64,000 nt of DNA from assembly GCF_035825295.1 (NCBI RefSeq), contig NZ_JAYMGI010000002.1, forward strand, positions 3,105,001 through 3,169,000, written 5' to 3'. Shown piece after piece: positions 46,729 to 59,522 of this stretch. The translations under genes were made by a program, and so were the position numbers. How positions within the stretch are numbered: position 1 is the first letter of the stretch; the number at the start of each line of letters is the position of its first letter. This DNA comes from Actinacidiphila sp. DG2A-62 (GTDB lineage Bacteria; Actinomycetota; Actinomycetes; Streptomycetales; Streptomycetaceae). The notes beneath the pieces are model-generated. The model did no database searches. It was not told the DNA's origin and saw nothing but the letters and a program-made list of their open reading frames with translations.

Positions 46729-46823
46729 GGCGCCGGCGGTCGAGGGCCGGGGCGGCCAGGGGGGCTGGGCGGACCAAGCGGACCGGGTGGCCCGAGCGGA
46801 CGAGCGGACCGGGCGGCGGCGGG

Positions 46824-47436
<613 letters not shown>

Positions 47437-47444
<8 letters not shown>

Positions 47445-48576
47445 CGATGGTTCCTCGCAGGTAGTCGGCCGCGTGGCGGGCGCGCTCGCGCACCTCGGCC
47501 AGGTCGTCGCCGTAGGTGGTGACGTGGCCGACCTTGCGGCCGGGCTTCACGTCCTTGCCGTACATGTGGATCTTCAGCCCGGGGTCGCGGGCCATGCAGT
47601 GCAGGTAGGCCGGGTACATGTCGGGGAAGTCGCCGCCGAGCACGTTGGCCATCACCGTCCATCGGGCCCGCGGGCGCGGGTCGCCCAGCGGCAGGTCCAG
47701 GACCGCGCGCAGGTGGTTGGCGAACTGCGAGGTGGCCGCGCCGTCCATGGTCCAGTGGCCGCTGTTGTGCGGGCGCATCGCCAGCTCGTTGACCAGCACC
47801 CGGCCGTCCGCGGTCTCGAACAGCTCGACCGCCAGGTGCCCGACCACGCCCAGTTCCCGGGCCACGGTCAGCGCGAGCTGCTGCGCCTGCGCGGACAGTT
47901 CGGGCGCGAGGTCGGGCGCGGGCGCGATCACCGTGTCGCACACGCCGTCCACCTGGATCGACTCGACCACCGGGTAGGCCACCGCCTGGCCGTGCGGCGA
48001 GCGCACCACGTTGGCCGCCAGCTCCCGGACGAAGTCGACCTTCTCCTCGGCGAGCACCGGCACTCCGGCGCGGAAGGGCTCGGCAGCCTCCTCCCGCGAG
48101 CCGACCACCCACACGCCCTTGCCGTCGTAGCCGCCGCGCACCGTCTTCAGCACGATCGGCCAGCCGCCCACCGACTCGGCGAAGGCGGCGGCGTCCGCCG
48201 GGTCGGCGACGATGCGGTTGCGCGGGCACGCGACGCCGATCTCGGCGAGCCGGGTGCGCATGACGCCCTTGTCCTGGGCGTGCACCAGCGCCTCGGCGCC
48301 GGGCCGGACCACGACGCCGTCCGCTTCCAGGGCGCGCAGGTGCGCGGACGGCACGTGCTCGTGGTCGAAGGTGAGGACGTCGCACCCGGCGGCGAAGGCG
48401 CGCAGCGTCTCCAGGTCGCGGTAGTCACCGACGGTGACGTCCGCGACCACCTGCGCGGCGGAGTCCTGCGGGGTGTCGCTGAGGATCTTGAAGCGGATGC
48501 CGAGCGGGATGCCCGCCTCGTGCGTCATACGGGCGAGCTGGCCGCCTCCGACCATGCCGACTACGGGATATGTCAC
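47437..48576 (-). CDS. purK: 5-(carboxyamino)imidazole ribonucleotide synthase
   Basis: ATP-grasp enzyme adding bicarbonate to AIR. 379 residues from a GTG. Seen: [31 protein letters not shown], the ATP-grasp segment [39 protein letters not shown] and [26 protein letters not shown] (48589-48584) lies 7 nt upstream of the start, so the purKE mRNA is probably leaderless. Confidence 0.96.
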
Positions 48577-48725
48577 GCTGACCAGGGTATCCGCCTGGGG
48601 ACGGCCGCAGCACCGGCCGCCGCCTCGGCGGTCGACGGCCGCCGATCGCCGTATTTTCGCACCGGGCGGTTAGCATGAGGTGGGCAAGGAGCACCACCAT
48701 TCCCACAGACAGGGCCGAGCGACAC

Positions 48726-49262
48726 ATGAGCGAACGGCGCGATCACCGCGAACGGCACGGACTGCGTTCGCGGCTGGACCTGCTCTACCGCGAGATCGCG
48801 AAGTTCGGAGCGGTCGGCGCGGCGGGCGTCCTGGTCAACATCGGGGCGTTCAACCTGCTGCGGCACAACACCGGGCTGCAGACCGTGCGCGCGTCGATCC
48901 TGGCGACGGTCATCGCGATCGTCTTCAACTACGTGGGCTTCCGGTACTTCACCTACCGTGACCGCGACAAGGCCGGGCGCACCAAGGAGCTGAGCCTGTT
49001 CCTGCTGTTCAGCGCGGTCGGCCTGGTGATCGAGAACGGCGTGCTCTATCTGGCCACGTACGGCTTCCACTGGGACAGCCAGCTGCAGAGCAACATCTTC
49101 AAGTTCGTCGGCATCGGCGTCGCGACGCTGTTCCGCTTCTGGTCCTACCGGACCTGGGTGTTCCGGGCGCTGCCGGCCCGCGAGGCGGTCGAGCAGGCCG
49201 AGGCGATCCTCGCGCAGGCCAAGCCGCGGCAGCGGGCGATCGCCCGGCGCGGCAGCCGCTGA
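48726..49262 (+). CDS. GtrA family membrane protein
   Basis: 178 residues with four membrane helices (FGAVGAAGVLVNIGAFNLL, ILATVIAIVFNYVGFRYFTY, LFLLFSAVGLVIENGVLYLA, FVGIGVATLFRFWSYRTWVF). GtrA proteins help flip or assemble undecaprenyl-linked sugars for cell-surface glycosylation. A -10-like TAGCAT lies near 48671. The 3' end is followed by partial copies of its own last codons (49251-49338). Confidence 0.92.
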   Translation: MSERRDHRERHGLRSRLDLLYREIAKFGAVGAAGVLVNIGAFNLLRHNTGLQTVRASILATVIAIVFNYVGFRYFTYRDRDKAGRTKELSLFLLFSAVGLVIENGVLYLATYGFHWDSQLQSNIFKFVGIGVATLFRFWSYRTWVFRALPAREAVEQAEAILAQAKPRQRAIARRGSR

Positions 49263-49338
49263 GTCCACGGGGGCGGCGCGGCAGCCGCTGAGTTCCGCGG
49301 GGCCGGAGCAGCAGCCGCTGAGTCCACGGGGCCGGCGC
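49251..49338. repeat. About 30-bp tandem repeat at the end of gtrA
   Basis: Three copies of GGCAGCCGCTGAG-type sequence plus a TCCACGGGG-rich tail start at 49251, 49280 and 49311. The first copy includes the gtrA stop codon; the others repeat it downstream. Confidence 0.8.
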
Positions 49339-49378
49339 CGTCGCGGCGGGCGCGCCTGCGACGCCCCGGCGGCCCGCC

Positions 49379-50647
49379 TCAGCCGATGACCTCCTCGCGC
49401 GGCGCGGGCGGCACGATCTCCTGCGCCAGGAACAGCGCGAACACCGGCGGACGCTGCTGGAGCAGCTCCAGCCGGCCGCCGTCCGCCTCGGCCAGGTCGC
49501 GGGCGACCGCCAGGCCCAGCCCGGTGGAGTTGCGGCCGCTGACCGACCGCTCGAAGACCCGCGCGCCCAGGTCCGGCGGCACCCCCGGCCCGTCGTCGCT
49601 CACCTCGACCACCGCCTGGTTGCCGGTGACCCGGGTGTGCAGCGCCACCGTGCCGGCGCCGTGCATCAGCGAGTTCTCGATCAGCGTGGCCAGCACCTGC
49701 GCGACCGCGCCGGGCGTGCCGACCGCGCGCAGCCCGCGGGCTCCGGACAGCACCATCGAGCGGCCCTCGCCCTGGTACGCCGGGCGCCACTCCTCGACCT
49801 GCTGCTTGACCACCTCGTCGAGGTCGAAGTCGACCGCCGAGCCGGTGCGCGGGTCGCGGGAGTTGGTCAGCAGCCGCTGCACCACGTCGGTCAGCCGCTC
49901 CACCTGGCCGAGCGCGATGGCCGCCTCCTCCTTCACCGCCTCCCGGTCGTCGGCGGTCGCCATGATCTCCTCAAGGCGCATGGACAGCGCGGTCAGCGGG
50001 GTGCGCAGCTGGTGCGAGGCGTCCGCGGCCAGCCGCCGCTCGGCGGTCAGCATCCGGCCGATCCGCTCGGCGCTGGCGTCCAGCACGTCCGCGATCCGGT
50101 CGAGTTCCGGGACGCCGTAGCGGCGGTGCCGGGGGCGCGGGTCGCCGGAGCCGAGGCGTTCCGCGGTCTCGGCGAGGTCGGTGAGCGGGCTGGCCAGCCG
50201 GCGGGCCTGGCGGACCGCGAGGGCGACCGCGGCCAGCACCGCGAGCAGCGCGACCGCCAGGATGACCAGCAGGGTGCGGCCGAGCTGCTGGCTGACCGTG
50301 GAGCGCGACTCCTCCACCGTCACCGACTCGCCGTGGTCGCCGTGCTGGGTGGAGCTGATCACCTTGCCCTTGGGCCGCTTGCCCAGGTGCACCTCGGGGT
50401 TGCCGGGCACGCTGACCACCGCGTACCGGTCGTCGGCGATCTGCCGGTCCAGGCCGCGGGCGTCCACCGACTCACCGGCCAGCAGGCGGTTCTCCACGAT
50501 GCCGGTGAGCCGCACCGCCTCGGAGTCCACGCCGTCCTGGGCGCTGCTCTGGATGGTCCTGGACTCCACCAGGACCAGCGAGATCCCGAAGACGCCGATG
50601 ACGACCAGCACCACGGCCAGCGTGGAGGAGATCAGACGACGGCGCAT
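49379..50647 (-). CDS. Two-component sensor histidine kinase
   Basis: 422 residues, a single unit with the response regulator upstream (12-nt gap). Two membrane helices (STLAVVLVVIGVFGISLVLV and LLVILAVALLAVLAAVALAV) flank an extracellular sensor of about 100 residues. A HAMP linker follows, then the phospho-accepting H box (DASHQLRTPLTALSMRLEE) and the ATPase boxes (LIENSLMHGAGT, EVSDDGPGVPPDLG, STGLGLAVARDLAEADGG). The signal is unknown. Confidence 0.94.
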   Translation of the reverse strand: MRRRLISSTLAVVLVVIGVFGISLVLVESRTIQSSAQDGVDSEAVRLTGIVENRLLAGESVDARGLDRQIADDRYAVVSVPGNPEVHLGKRPKGKVISSTQHGDHGESVTVEESRSTVSQQLGRTLLVILAVALLAVLAAVALAVRQARRLASPLTDLAETAERLGSGDPRPRHRRYGVPELDRIADVLDASAERIGRMLTAERRLAADASHQLRTPLTALSMRLEEIMATADDREAVKEEAAIALGQVERLTDVVQRLLTNSRDPRTGSAVDFDLDEVVKQQVEEWRPAYQGEGRSMVLSGARGLRAVGTPGAVAQVLATLIENSLMHGAGTVALHTRVTGNQAVVEVSDDGPGVPPDLGARVFERSVSGRNSTGLGLAVARDLAEADGGRLELLQQRPPVFALFLAQEIVPPAPREEVIG

Positions 50648-50659
50648 GGCGGCGCCGGG

Positions 50660-51334
50660 TCAGTTCTTCTCGAAGCGGAAGCCCACTCCGCGGACCGTGG
50701 AGATGAAGCGCGGGTTGGCGGCGTCGTCACCGAGCTTCTTGCGCAGCCAGGAGATGTGCATGTCCAGGGTCTTGGTGGACGACCACCAGGTGGTGTCCCA
50801 GACCTCGCGCATCAGCTGCTCGCGGGTGACCACCCGGCCCGCGTCCCGCACCAGCACCCGCAGCAGGTCGAACTCCTTGGCGGTGAGCTGGAGTTCGTCG
50901 TCGCCCATCCAGGCGCGGTGCGACTCGACGTCGATCCGCACACCGTGGGTGGCGGGCTGGGCCGCCTCGGTGGTGCCGCGGCGCAGCAGCGCCCGTACCC
51001 GCGCGAGGAGTTCGGCCAGCCGGAACGGCTTGGTGACGTAGTCGTCCGCGCCGGCGTCCAGACCGACCACGGTGTCGACCTCGTCCGCACGTGCGGTGAG
51101 GACCAGGACCGGGAAAGAGTGCCCCTCGGTACGGATGCGGCGGCACACGTCGAGGCCGTCCATGCCGGGCAGGCCCAGGTCGAGCACGACCAGGTCGACG
51201 GCGCCGAGCAGCGCGGTCTCCAGAGCGGTGGGGCCGTCCTCGCGCACCTCGACCTCGTAGCCCTCGCGGCGCAGGGCGCGCGCGAGCGGCTCGGAGATGG
51301 ATGCGTCGTCCTCGGCGAGAAGTACGCGGGTCAT
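50660..51334 (-). CDS. OmpR/PhoB-family response regulator
   Basis: 224 residues from the ATG at 51334. Receiver domain with the acidic pocket (LLAEDD), phospho-acceptor D52 (VVLDLGLPGMDG) and Lys in DDYVTKPFRLAEL; C-terminal winged helix (LTAKEFDLLRVLVRDAGRVV, KTLDMHISWLRKKLGD, RFISTVRGVGFRFEKN). TACCAT (51347-51342) lies 7 nt before the ATG, so the operon mRNA is probably leaderless; longer start choices lack support. Partner of the adjacent kinase. Confidence 0.95.
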   Translation of the reverse strand: MTRVLLAEDDASISEPLARALRREGYEVEVREDGPTALETALLGAVDLVVLDLGLPGMDGLDVCRRIRTEGHSFPVLVLTARADEVDTVVGLDAGADDYVTKPFRLAELLARVRALLRRGTTEAAQPATHGVRIDVESHRAWMGDDELQLTAKEFDLLRVLVRDAGRVVTREQLMREVWDTTWWSSTKTLDMHISWLRKKLGDDAANPRFISTVRGVGFRFEKN

Positions 51335-51497
51335 GGGCTCGATGGTAGTCCGCACCTCCCGGCCGCGACCGGGAGGTGCGGACGGCGGCCGGCCCGGTCG
51401 CCGTGGAGGACCCGGAGCTGCGCTGGAGGAGCTGGTCCGGGCACCGGCTGACGGCGCCCCGGTCCCGGGAGGACGCGCCGCCCGGGACCGGCCGCGG

Positions 51498-51995
51498 TCA
51501 GGAGGGCGCGGCCATCTCCGCCCAGACCGTCTTGCCCGGGTGGTCGGCCGTGCGGATCACACCCCAGTCCAGGCACAGCCGCTGGACGATGAACATGCCG
51601 TGGCCGCCGGGCCGCCCCGAGCGGTGCGGGGTGCGCGGCGCGGGCTCGCCCGCACCGCCGTCCACGACCTCCATGCGCAGCGCCTTGTCGCCGTGCCGCA
51701 GCCGCAGCTCCTCGGGGCCGCCGGCGTGCAGGCAGGCATTGGTGACCAGCTCGGAGACGACCAGCAGCACGTCCTCCGCGGCGGCCCTGCGATCTGCGGT
51801 GGCAGCGGGCAGCCAGCCCCAGTCCCGCAGCGCCTGACGGGTGAAGTCACGCGCCCTGGGCACTATCCCGCTCTCCCCGGAGAGCGCCAGCCGCCTCACC
51901 GGGTCCACCACGAAACTCCCCACGTCGGACTCGCCTTCCGCGTCGCCCGTGTCCGAACCGCGGTCGTCCTCGGCGTAGGGCCGGGTGGTGCTCAT
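51498..51995 (-). CDS. Anti-sigma-factor-like ATP-binding protein (HATPase)
   Basis: 165 residues. RsbW/SpoIIAB-type ATPase domain: DVLLVVSELVTNACLHAGGP (N box), VVDGGAGEPAPRTP (G1) and GRPGGHGMFIVQRLCLDWGV (G2). It lies upstream of a STAS-domain gene and a SigB/F-type sigma gene, the expected set for partner switching: the ATPase would hold the sigma factor or phosphorylate the STAS protein. Streptomyces genomes have many such kinases, so its exact target is inferred from position only. Confidence 0.9.
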   Translation of the reverse strand: MSTTRPYAEDDRGSDTGDAEGESDVGSFVVDPVRRLALSGESGIVPRARDFTRQALRDWGWLPAATADRRAAAEDVLLVVSELVTNACLHAGGPEELRLRHGDKALRMEVVDGGAGEPAPRTPHRSGRPGGHGMFIVQRLCLDWGVIRTADHPGKTVWAEMAAPS

Positions 51996-52148
51996 CTAGG
52001 CCTCACCTCACGGATCTCCGACGGTTCCGTCATTCTTCTGCCCGGTCGATCTCCCGGAACACGTACGGCGTGCCACGAAAACCGCGGCGTACGCCGCCGA
52101 TGTCGCTCATGTTCCCTCCCCGCTCCGCCTTACGACGCCCACCCCGAA

Positions 52149-52517
52149 CTATTCCTGAAGTGCCTGCTCCACGGTGTCGTGGAGGACGAACACCGCGTCC
52201 GCGCCGGTGATCTCGAACACCCTCGCCACCGTGGGCTGCATCGCCGCCAGGTGCACGGCGCCGCCCTGCGCGGCGACCCGCAGCCGCGCGCCGAGCAGCA
52301 CGTTCAGCCCCGTGGAGTCGCAGAAGGCGAGCCGGGAGCAGTCGATCACGAGCCGGATCGCCCCGGCGTCGATCGCCTCGTCCAGCGGCACGGCGAGCAC
52401 GTCCGCGGTGTGGTGGTCCAGCTCTCCGGCCGGCGTGAAGACCGCTGACCCGGCCCGCTGGGTGACCTCGACATGCAACCGGCCCAGGTCGGCCGTACCG
52501 ACCGCCTCACGGTCCAT
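52149..52517 (-). CDS. STAS-domain anti-anti-sigma factor
   Basis: 122 residues, ATG at 52517 after AGGAG. SpoIIAA/RsbV-like fold: GSAVFTPAGELDHHTADVLA, RLVIDCSRLAFCDSTGLNVL, with the phosphorylatable Ser68 in CDSTGLN. Unphosphorylated, it should bind an anti-sigma ATPase and free the sigma factor. Divergent from the sigma gene and next to the ATPase gene. Confidence 0.92.
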   Translation of the reverse strand: MDREAVGTADLGRLHVEVTQRAGSAVFTPAGELDHHTADVLAVPLDEAIDAGAIRLVIDCSRLAFCDSTGLNVLLGARLRVAAQGGAVHLAAMQPTVARVFEITGADAVFVLHDTVEQALQE

Positions 52518-52737
52518 GGACGCTCCTTCTGCCTCTGGCGCATCACGGCTCACCTGGTCAGGTCCGCCTGCTCATGCCCACCCGACCCTACGCACATAGC
52601 CGATCCTGCGGTAGTCGGCATCTTCACACCGGCGAACTTGCGACATCCGCGGGAAACGGGGTAGGGGTGGAGATACGGCTGAAGGATGCCATCGGCTACG
52701 GCACAGCAACCGCCCGCCGCAAGAGAGGGATGAGCAC

Positions 52738-53633
52738 ATGACACCCCGGCTCGGCCTGGATCATGAGCAGGAGCACGCAGAGCGCCACGGGGCCCACGTC
52801 GCGGACGGGGCCGGCAGGCGCCGGAAGGACTTGAGGGGCTCCCGGAAATCCCCCCGTACGACGAGATCGGACCGGTCGACGCGCGCGCCCTGTCCAAGAC
52901 GCTGTTCGCGCGCCTGGCCGAGCTGGAGGAGGGCGGCCCGGAGTACTCGTACGTGCGCAACACGCTGGTGGAGCTGAACCTGGCACTGGTGAAGTTCGCC
53001 GCGTCCCGGTTCCGCACCCGCAGCGAACCGATGGAGGACATCATCCAGGTCGGCACGATCGGCCTGATCAAGGCCATCGACCGGTTCGAGCTGAGCCGGG
53101 AGGTGGAGTTCCCGACCTTCGCGATGCCGACCATCGTCGGCGAGATCAAGCGGTTCTTCCGGGACACCAGCTGGTCGGTGCGGGTGCCGCGGCGGCTCCA
53201 GGAGCTGCGGCTGGACCTGGCGAAGGCCGGCGACGAACTGGCCCAGCAGCTGGACCGCACGCCCACCGTGCGGGAGCTGGCCGAGCGCCTGGACCTGCCG
53301 GAGCACGAGGTCATCGAGGGCATGTCGGCGAGCAACGCCTACACCGCCAGCTCGCTGGACGCGCAGCCCGCCGAGGACGACCCGGAGGGCGCGCTCGCGG
53401 ACCGGATCGGCTACGAGGACCACGACCTGGAGGGCGTGGAGTACGTCGAGTCGCTCAAGCCGCTGATCGCGCAGCTGCCGCCGCGCGACCGCGCCATCCT
53501 GTCGCTGCGCTTCGTGGGAAACCTCACGCAGTCGGAGATCGGCGAGGAGCTGGGCATCTCGCAGATGCACGTCTCGCGGCTGCTGAGCCGCACCCTGTCA
53601 CGGCTGCGCCGCGGCCTGATGGTCGAGGAGTAG
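52738..53633 (+). CDS. SigB/SigF-family sigma factor, SigI-like (frame broken near 52827)
   Basis: The ATG at 52738 after GAGAGGG gives [20 protein letters not shown], but the conserved part [20 protein letters not shown] is in the next frame, with no start of its own until 52953. One missing G at 52827 explains it; corrected length about 298 residues. Domains: region 2 ([60 protein letters not shown]), region 3 ([20 protein letters not shown]), region 4 ([20 protein letters not shown]). Position and neighbours match sigI of S. coelicolor as I recall; a role in stress or development is likely. Confidence 0.88.
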
Positions 53634-54914
53634 CCGCCCGCCGCGCCAGACGGCCGCGGTCAGCGGCACACCGGGCCGGTAGGCCAGGTGGACATGGCTC
53701 GGCGCGTCCAGCAGATGCAGGTCGGCGCGCGCGCCCGGGGCGACCGTACCCACGTCGGTACGGCGCAGGGCGCGCGCGCCGCCGTGCGTCGCGGCCCTGA
53801 CCGCCTCGTCGGGCGTCATGCCCATGTCCCGCACGGCCAGCGCGACGCAGAACGCCATCGAGGTGGTGAAGGACGAGCCGGGGTTGCAGTCGGTGGACAG
53901 CGCCACCGTGACGCCGGCGTCCAGCAGCCTGCGCGCGTCGGGGTAGACGGCGCGGGTGGAGAATTCCGCGCCGGGCAGCAGCGTGGCGACCGTCCCGGCC
54001 CGGCCGGGGTCCCGGGCGCTGTCGGCCAGCGCCTCGACGTCGGCGTCGGTCAGGTGTGTGCAGTGGTCGGCGGAGGCCGCGTCCAGCTCGACGGCGATCT
54101 GGACGCCGGGCCCGTGGCCGAGCTGGTTGGCGTGCACCCGCGGGACGAGGCCGCGGGCCCGCCCGGCGGCCAGGACGGTACGCGTCTGGTCGCCGTCGAA
54201 GGCGCCGCGCTCGCAGAAGACGTCGATCCAGCGGGCGTGCGGCACGCAGGCCTCCAGCATCGCGCCCGCGACCAGGGCGGTGTAGCCGTCCGCGTCGCCG
54301 TCGAACTCCGGCGGCACCACGTGGGCGCCGAGGTAGGTGGTCTCGTCGGTGTGCCGGCGGGCCGCTCGCAGCGCCCGCTCCTCGTCCTCGACGGTCAGGC
54401 CGTAGCCGGACTTGGTCTCGACGGTGGTGGTGCCCTGCCGCAGCGCCTCGGCCATGAACCGGGCGACGCCCGCGGACAGCTCCTCGTCGGTCGCGGCGCG
54501 GGTGGCGGCGACGGTGGTGCGGATGCCGCCCGCGGTGTACGGGCGGCCCGACATCCGCGCGGCGAACTCGGCGCCGCGCTCCCCGGCGAAGACCAGGTGG
54601 GCGTGGGAGTCGACGAAGCCGGGCAGCAGCGCCCGGCCGCCGGCGTCGAACCGGTTGTCAGTGGCCGGTGCTTTGCTTGAGGCGCCGGTCCAGACGACGC
54701 GGTCGCCCTCGACGACGACGGCGGCGTCCCGGACCAGTCCCAGGGGGTTGCCGTCCGGATCGAGGAGGGAGGGGTCGTTGGTGACCAGGCTGCCGATGTT
54801 CGTGATCACGGTACTGGCGGCGCTGGCGGCGTCGGCCGCGCTGCCTGTGCCGGCGGTGCTGCCTGGGCTGCCCGTGCTGCCCGTGCTGGCGCTGTGCGCC
54901 GTGCTGGCCGGCAT
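53598..54914 (-). CDS. hutI: Imidazolonepropionase
   Basis: Opens the imidazolone ring to give N-formimidoyl-L-glutamate, third step of histidine breakdown. 438 residues. Metal-dependent amidohydrolase with [20 protein letters not shown] (HxH), [36 protein letters not shown] and [17 protein letters not shown]. The N-terminal 35 residues are Ser/Ala/Gly-rich and unusual. The last 36 bases overlap the end of the convergent sigma gene. Last gene of the hut operon, 89 nt after hutF. Confidence 0.95.
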   Translation of the reverse strand: MPASTAHSASTGSTGSPGSTAGTGSAADAASAASTVITNIGSLVTNDPSLLDPDGNPLGLVRDAAVVVEGDRVVWTGASSKAPATDNRFDAGGRALLPGFVDSHAHLVFAGERGAEFAARMSGRPYTAGGIRTTVAATRAATDEELSAGVARFMAEALRQGTTTVETKSGYGLTVEDEERALRAARRHTDETTYLGAHVVPPEFDGDADGYTALVAGAMLEACVPHARWIDVFCERGAFDGDQTRTVLAAGRARGLVPRVHANQLGHGPGVQIAVELDAASADHCTHLTDADVEALADSARDPGRAGTVATLLPGAEFSTRAVYPDARRLLDAGVTVALSTDCNPGSSFTTSMAFCVALAVRDMGMTPDEAVRAATHGGARALRRTDVGTVAPGARADLHLLDAPSHVHLAYRPGVPLTAAVWRGGRLLLDHQAAAQP

Positions 54915-55003
54915 GCTCCTCGTGTCCTCTCCGGGGGTCGGGGTGGGGTACGGCTTGGGGTACGGCTCGCGCGGCGCGGGCCGGACGCTGCGTGCGGGCG
55001 GGA

Positions 55004-56368
55004 TCAGCCGTGCAGGGCGGCGGCGATCGAGCGGGTCAGCGCCCCGGGCACGTCGTCGACCAGCAGGTGCCGGCCGTCCTCGACGACCTGACGTCCGCCG
55101 ACCACGGTGTGCCGGACGTCCGCCGCGGTCGCCGCGAATACCGCGGTCTCCGCGCCCAGCCGCGGCGCCGGGCCCGCGGTGCGCACCGAGTCCAGCCCGA
55201 TCACGGTGAAGTCGGCGAGCGCACCGGTCTCCAGCCGGCCCGCCTCCGGCCAGCCGAGGCTCACGTGGCCGTCCTCGGTGGCCGCGCGCAGCAGCTGGCC
55301 GGCCGTCCAGTGGCCGCGGCTGCGGCTGCGCAGCCGCTCGTTCAGCTCCATCGCGCGGGCCTCGGCGAGCAGGTCGATCACCGCGTGGCTGTCGCTGCCC
55401 AGGCTCAGCGCGCTGCCGGCGCGCCGCAGTTGGGGCGCGGGGCCGATGCCGTCGGCCAGGTCCCGTTCGGTGGTGGGGCACATGCAGACGGTGCTGCGGG
55501 CCCGGCCGATCAGGCCGATGTCCTCGCCGGTGAGGTGGGTGGCGTGCACCGCCGTGGTGTGCCGCCCCCAGAAGCCGGAGTCGGCGAGCAGCCGGGCGGG
55601 GGTGCGGCGGTGCACCGCGACGCAGGCGTCGTTCTCCGCGGGCTGCTCGGACAGGTGCACGTGGGTGGGCACGCCGTCCGTCCACCGGGCGAAGTCGGCG
55701 TAGCCGTCCCGGTCGGAGAAGGCCCGCACCGAGTGCACCGCGGCGCCGATCCTGGCGTGCTCGCCGTCCTTGGCCGGGTGCCCGTCGCGCAGCCTGGTCC
55801 AGCGGTCGTGCCAGCGCTCGGCGGTGCCGTCGCCGAAGCGGGCCTGGACGCCCTCCAGCGGCCGGTAGCCGTCGCGGGTCAGACCGCCGTGCAGGTAGAC
55901 GGTGTCCAGCAGCGTGATGCGGATGCCGGCCTCGGCGGCGGCGGCGATCAGCGCCTCGCCCATGGCGTTGGGGTCGGCGTACGGCCTGCCGTCCGGCCGG
56001 TGGTGCAGGTAGTGGAACTCGCCGACGCAGGTGACGCCGGCCAGCGCCATCTCGGCGTAGGTCGCGCGGGCGAGGTCGAAGTAGGAGTCGGGAGTGAGGT
56101 GGTAGGCGACGGAGTACATGAACTCGCGCCAGGTCCAGAAGGTCCCGGTGCCGACCTGGACGGTGCCGCGCAGCGCCCGGTGGAAGGCGTGGCTGTGCGC
56201 GTTGGCCAGCCCCGGCAGCGCCAGGCCGCGCAGCACGGTCGCGCCGGGCGGGGGCGCCTCGACGCCGGTGCGCAGCTCGGTGACGCGCCCGCCGTCGGCG
56301 GTCAGCAGCACGCCCGGCTCCACCACCGGGTCCAGCCAGGCGTGCTCCAGCCAGTACGTCACCCGCAC
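55004..56368 (-). CDS. hutF: Formimidoylglutamate deiminase
   Basis: Removes ammonia from N-formimidoyl-L-glutamate to give N-formyl-L-glutamate. 454 residues from the GTG at 56368 (GGAGGG 6 nt upstream), inside the end of the upstream amidohydrolase gene. Amidohydrolase-fold metal motifs: [71 protein letters not shown]. Its presence fixes the pathway as the formylglutamate branch. Confidence 0.94.
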   Translation of the reverse strand: MRVTYWLEHAWLDPVVEPGVLLTADGGRVTELRTGVEAPPPGATVLRGLALPGLANAHSHAFHRALRGTVQVGTGTFWTWREFMYSVAYHLTPDSYFDLARATYAEMALAGVTCVGEFHYLHHRPDGRPYADPNAMGEALIAAAAEAGIRITLLDTVYLHGGLTRDGYRPLEGVQARFGDGTAERWHDRWTRLRDGHPAKDGEHARIGAAVHSVRAFSDRDGYADFARWTDGVPTHVHLSEQPAENDACVAVHRRTPARLLADSGFWGRHTTAVHATHLTGEDIGLIGRARSTVCMCPTTERDLADGIGPAPQLRRAGSALSLGSDSHAVIDLLAEARAMELNERLRSRSRGHWTAGQLLRAATEDGHVSLGWPEAGRLETGALADFTVIGLDSVRTAGPAPRLGAETAVFAATAADVRHTVVGGRQVVEDGRHLLVDDVPGALTRSIAAALHG

Positions 56369-57680
56369 GCGAGACCCTCCAGTACGTCGGCCAGCGCGCC
56401 GACCCCGGCGGCGCAGTCGTCCTCCGCGGCGGATTCGGCCGGGGAGTGCGAGACGCCGGTGGGGTTGCGCACGAACAGCATGGCGGTCGGCACGGCCTCG
56501 GAGAGGATTCCGGCGTCGTGTCCCGCGCCGGTGGGCAGCACCGGGGCCGGCGCGCCCCCTCCGACCAGGGCGGCGAGCCTGTCGCGCAGTTCGTGGGAGA
56601 ACTCCACCACCGGGGTGAAGGACTCGCGGGTGACGCTGACCGCGACGCCGTCGCGCGCTCCGCGCTCGCGGGCGGCCTGCTCGATCGCGGCGACGACCGC
56701 GGCGAGGGTGTCCTCGTCGGCCGCGCGGGAGTCCAGCCAGCCGCGTACCCGGGAGGGGATGGCGTTGACGCCGTTCGGGTCGACGGCGACCTTGCCGAAG
56801 GTGGCCAGCGCGCCGGCCAGCCGCGCCTTCTTGCGGGCGGCGAGCACGGTGGTGGCGTAGGTGAGCATCGGGTCGCGGCGGTCCTGCAGCCGGGTGGTGC
56901 CGGCGTGGTTGGCCTCGCCGTCGAAGTCGAACCGCCAGCGGCCGTGCGGCCAGATCGCGGAGGCGACGCCGACCCGGTGGCCGCCGAGGTCGAGGGCGCG
57001 GCCCTGCTCGATGTGGAGTTCGACGAAGGCGCCGATGCGGGCGAGGCGTTCGGGGTCGGGGCCGATCGCCTCGGGGTCGCGACCGGCCCGTTCCATCGCG
57101 TCGGCCAGGGTGACGCCGTCGGCGTCGCGCAGCTCCCGGGCGCGCCGCGGGGTGAGCCGGCCCGCGGTGAGTCGGGAGCCGGCGCAGGCGACGCCGAAGC
57201 GGGCGCCCTCCTCGTCGGTGAAGTTGACGATGCCCAGCGGGCGGCGCGGGGTCGCGCCGCGGGCGCCCAGCTCGTCCAGGGCGGCGAAGGAGGAGACGAC
57301 GCCGAGCGGACCGTCGAAGGCGCCGCCGTCGGGCACCGAGTCCAGGTGGGAGCCGGTGACGACGGCGTCGCCCGCGGCCGGGTCGCCGCGCCAGGCCCAC
57401 TGGTTGCCGTTGCGGTCGACCTCGTAGGCCAGGCCGCGCGCCTCGGCCTGGGCGCGAAACCACGCGCGGCAGTCGGCGTCCGCGCCGGTCCAGGCGTAGC
57501 GGCGGTAGCCGCCCGTGCCGGCGTCGCGGCCGATGGGGGCGAGGTCCCGCCACATCTCGTGGAAGCTCGCACCGGCACGGGCACCGGTGCCGGCACCGGT
57601 CCGGGCAGGGGCGCCCGCACCCGCACCGGTCCGGGCGGGGCCGCCGGGCCCGCCCGGGGTGTCGCCGGGGGGCGCGCCGG

Positions 57681-57684
<4 letters not shown>
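56359..57684 (-). CDS. M20-family amidohydrolase (annotated allantoate amidohydrolase type) in the hut operon
   Basis: 441 residues from a GTG overlapping the hutU stop (GTGA). M20/M28-type dinuclear metal hydrolase: [70 protein letters not shown] and [16 protein letters not shown]. This is the family of allantoate amidohydrolase and N-carbamoyl amino-acid hydrolases. Between hutU and hutF, with no HutG in the window, it may instead hydrolyse N-formylglutamate to glutamate and formate. A Gly/Ala/Thr-rich segment (residues 1-40) precedes the domain. Confidence 0.88.
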
Positions 57685-59339
<1,655 letters not shown>

Positions 59340-59401
59340 CGCTGCGGCCTCCTCTTGCCTCGGGTGGTGCCCGCGTCTCGTCGTGGTGTCCGTCCATTCA
59401 C

Positions 59402-59430
59402 ATCCTGACCACCTGAATATCTCTAGTCAA
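59402..59430 (-). promoter_or_regulatory. hut operon promoter
   Basis: On the minus strand, TTGACT (59430-59425), a 17-bp spacer and CAGGAT (59407-59402), about 60 nt before hutU. The spacer holds AT-rich AGAGATATTC, unusual here and a possible regulator site. Confidence 0.7.
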
Positions 59431-59522
59431 CAAGGCCGCGGCGGCGGCCGGCCCCGGGGCGCCCGCGCGCGCCGTCCCGCGGGGCGGACCGGGGTGGCGG
59501 GGCCGAACGGGGAGGTGATGGG

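Noticed and set aside
53598..57626. A single 1342-codon minus-strand frame spanning hutI, hutF and part of the M20 gene
   Set aside because: Only its last third matches a family (HutI). The rest is an Ala/Pro/Arg-rich shadow of hutF and the M20 gene.
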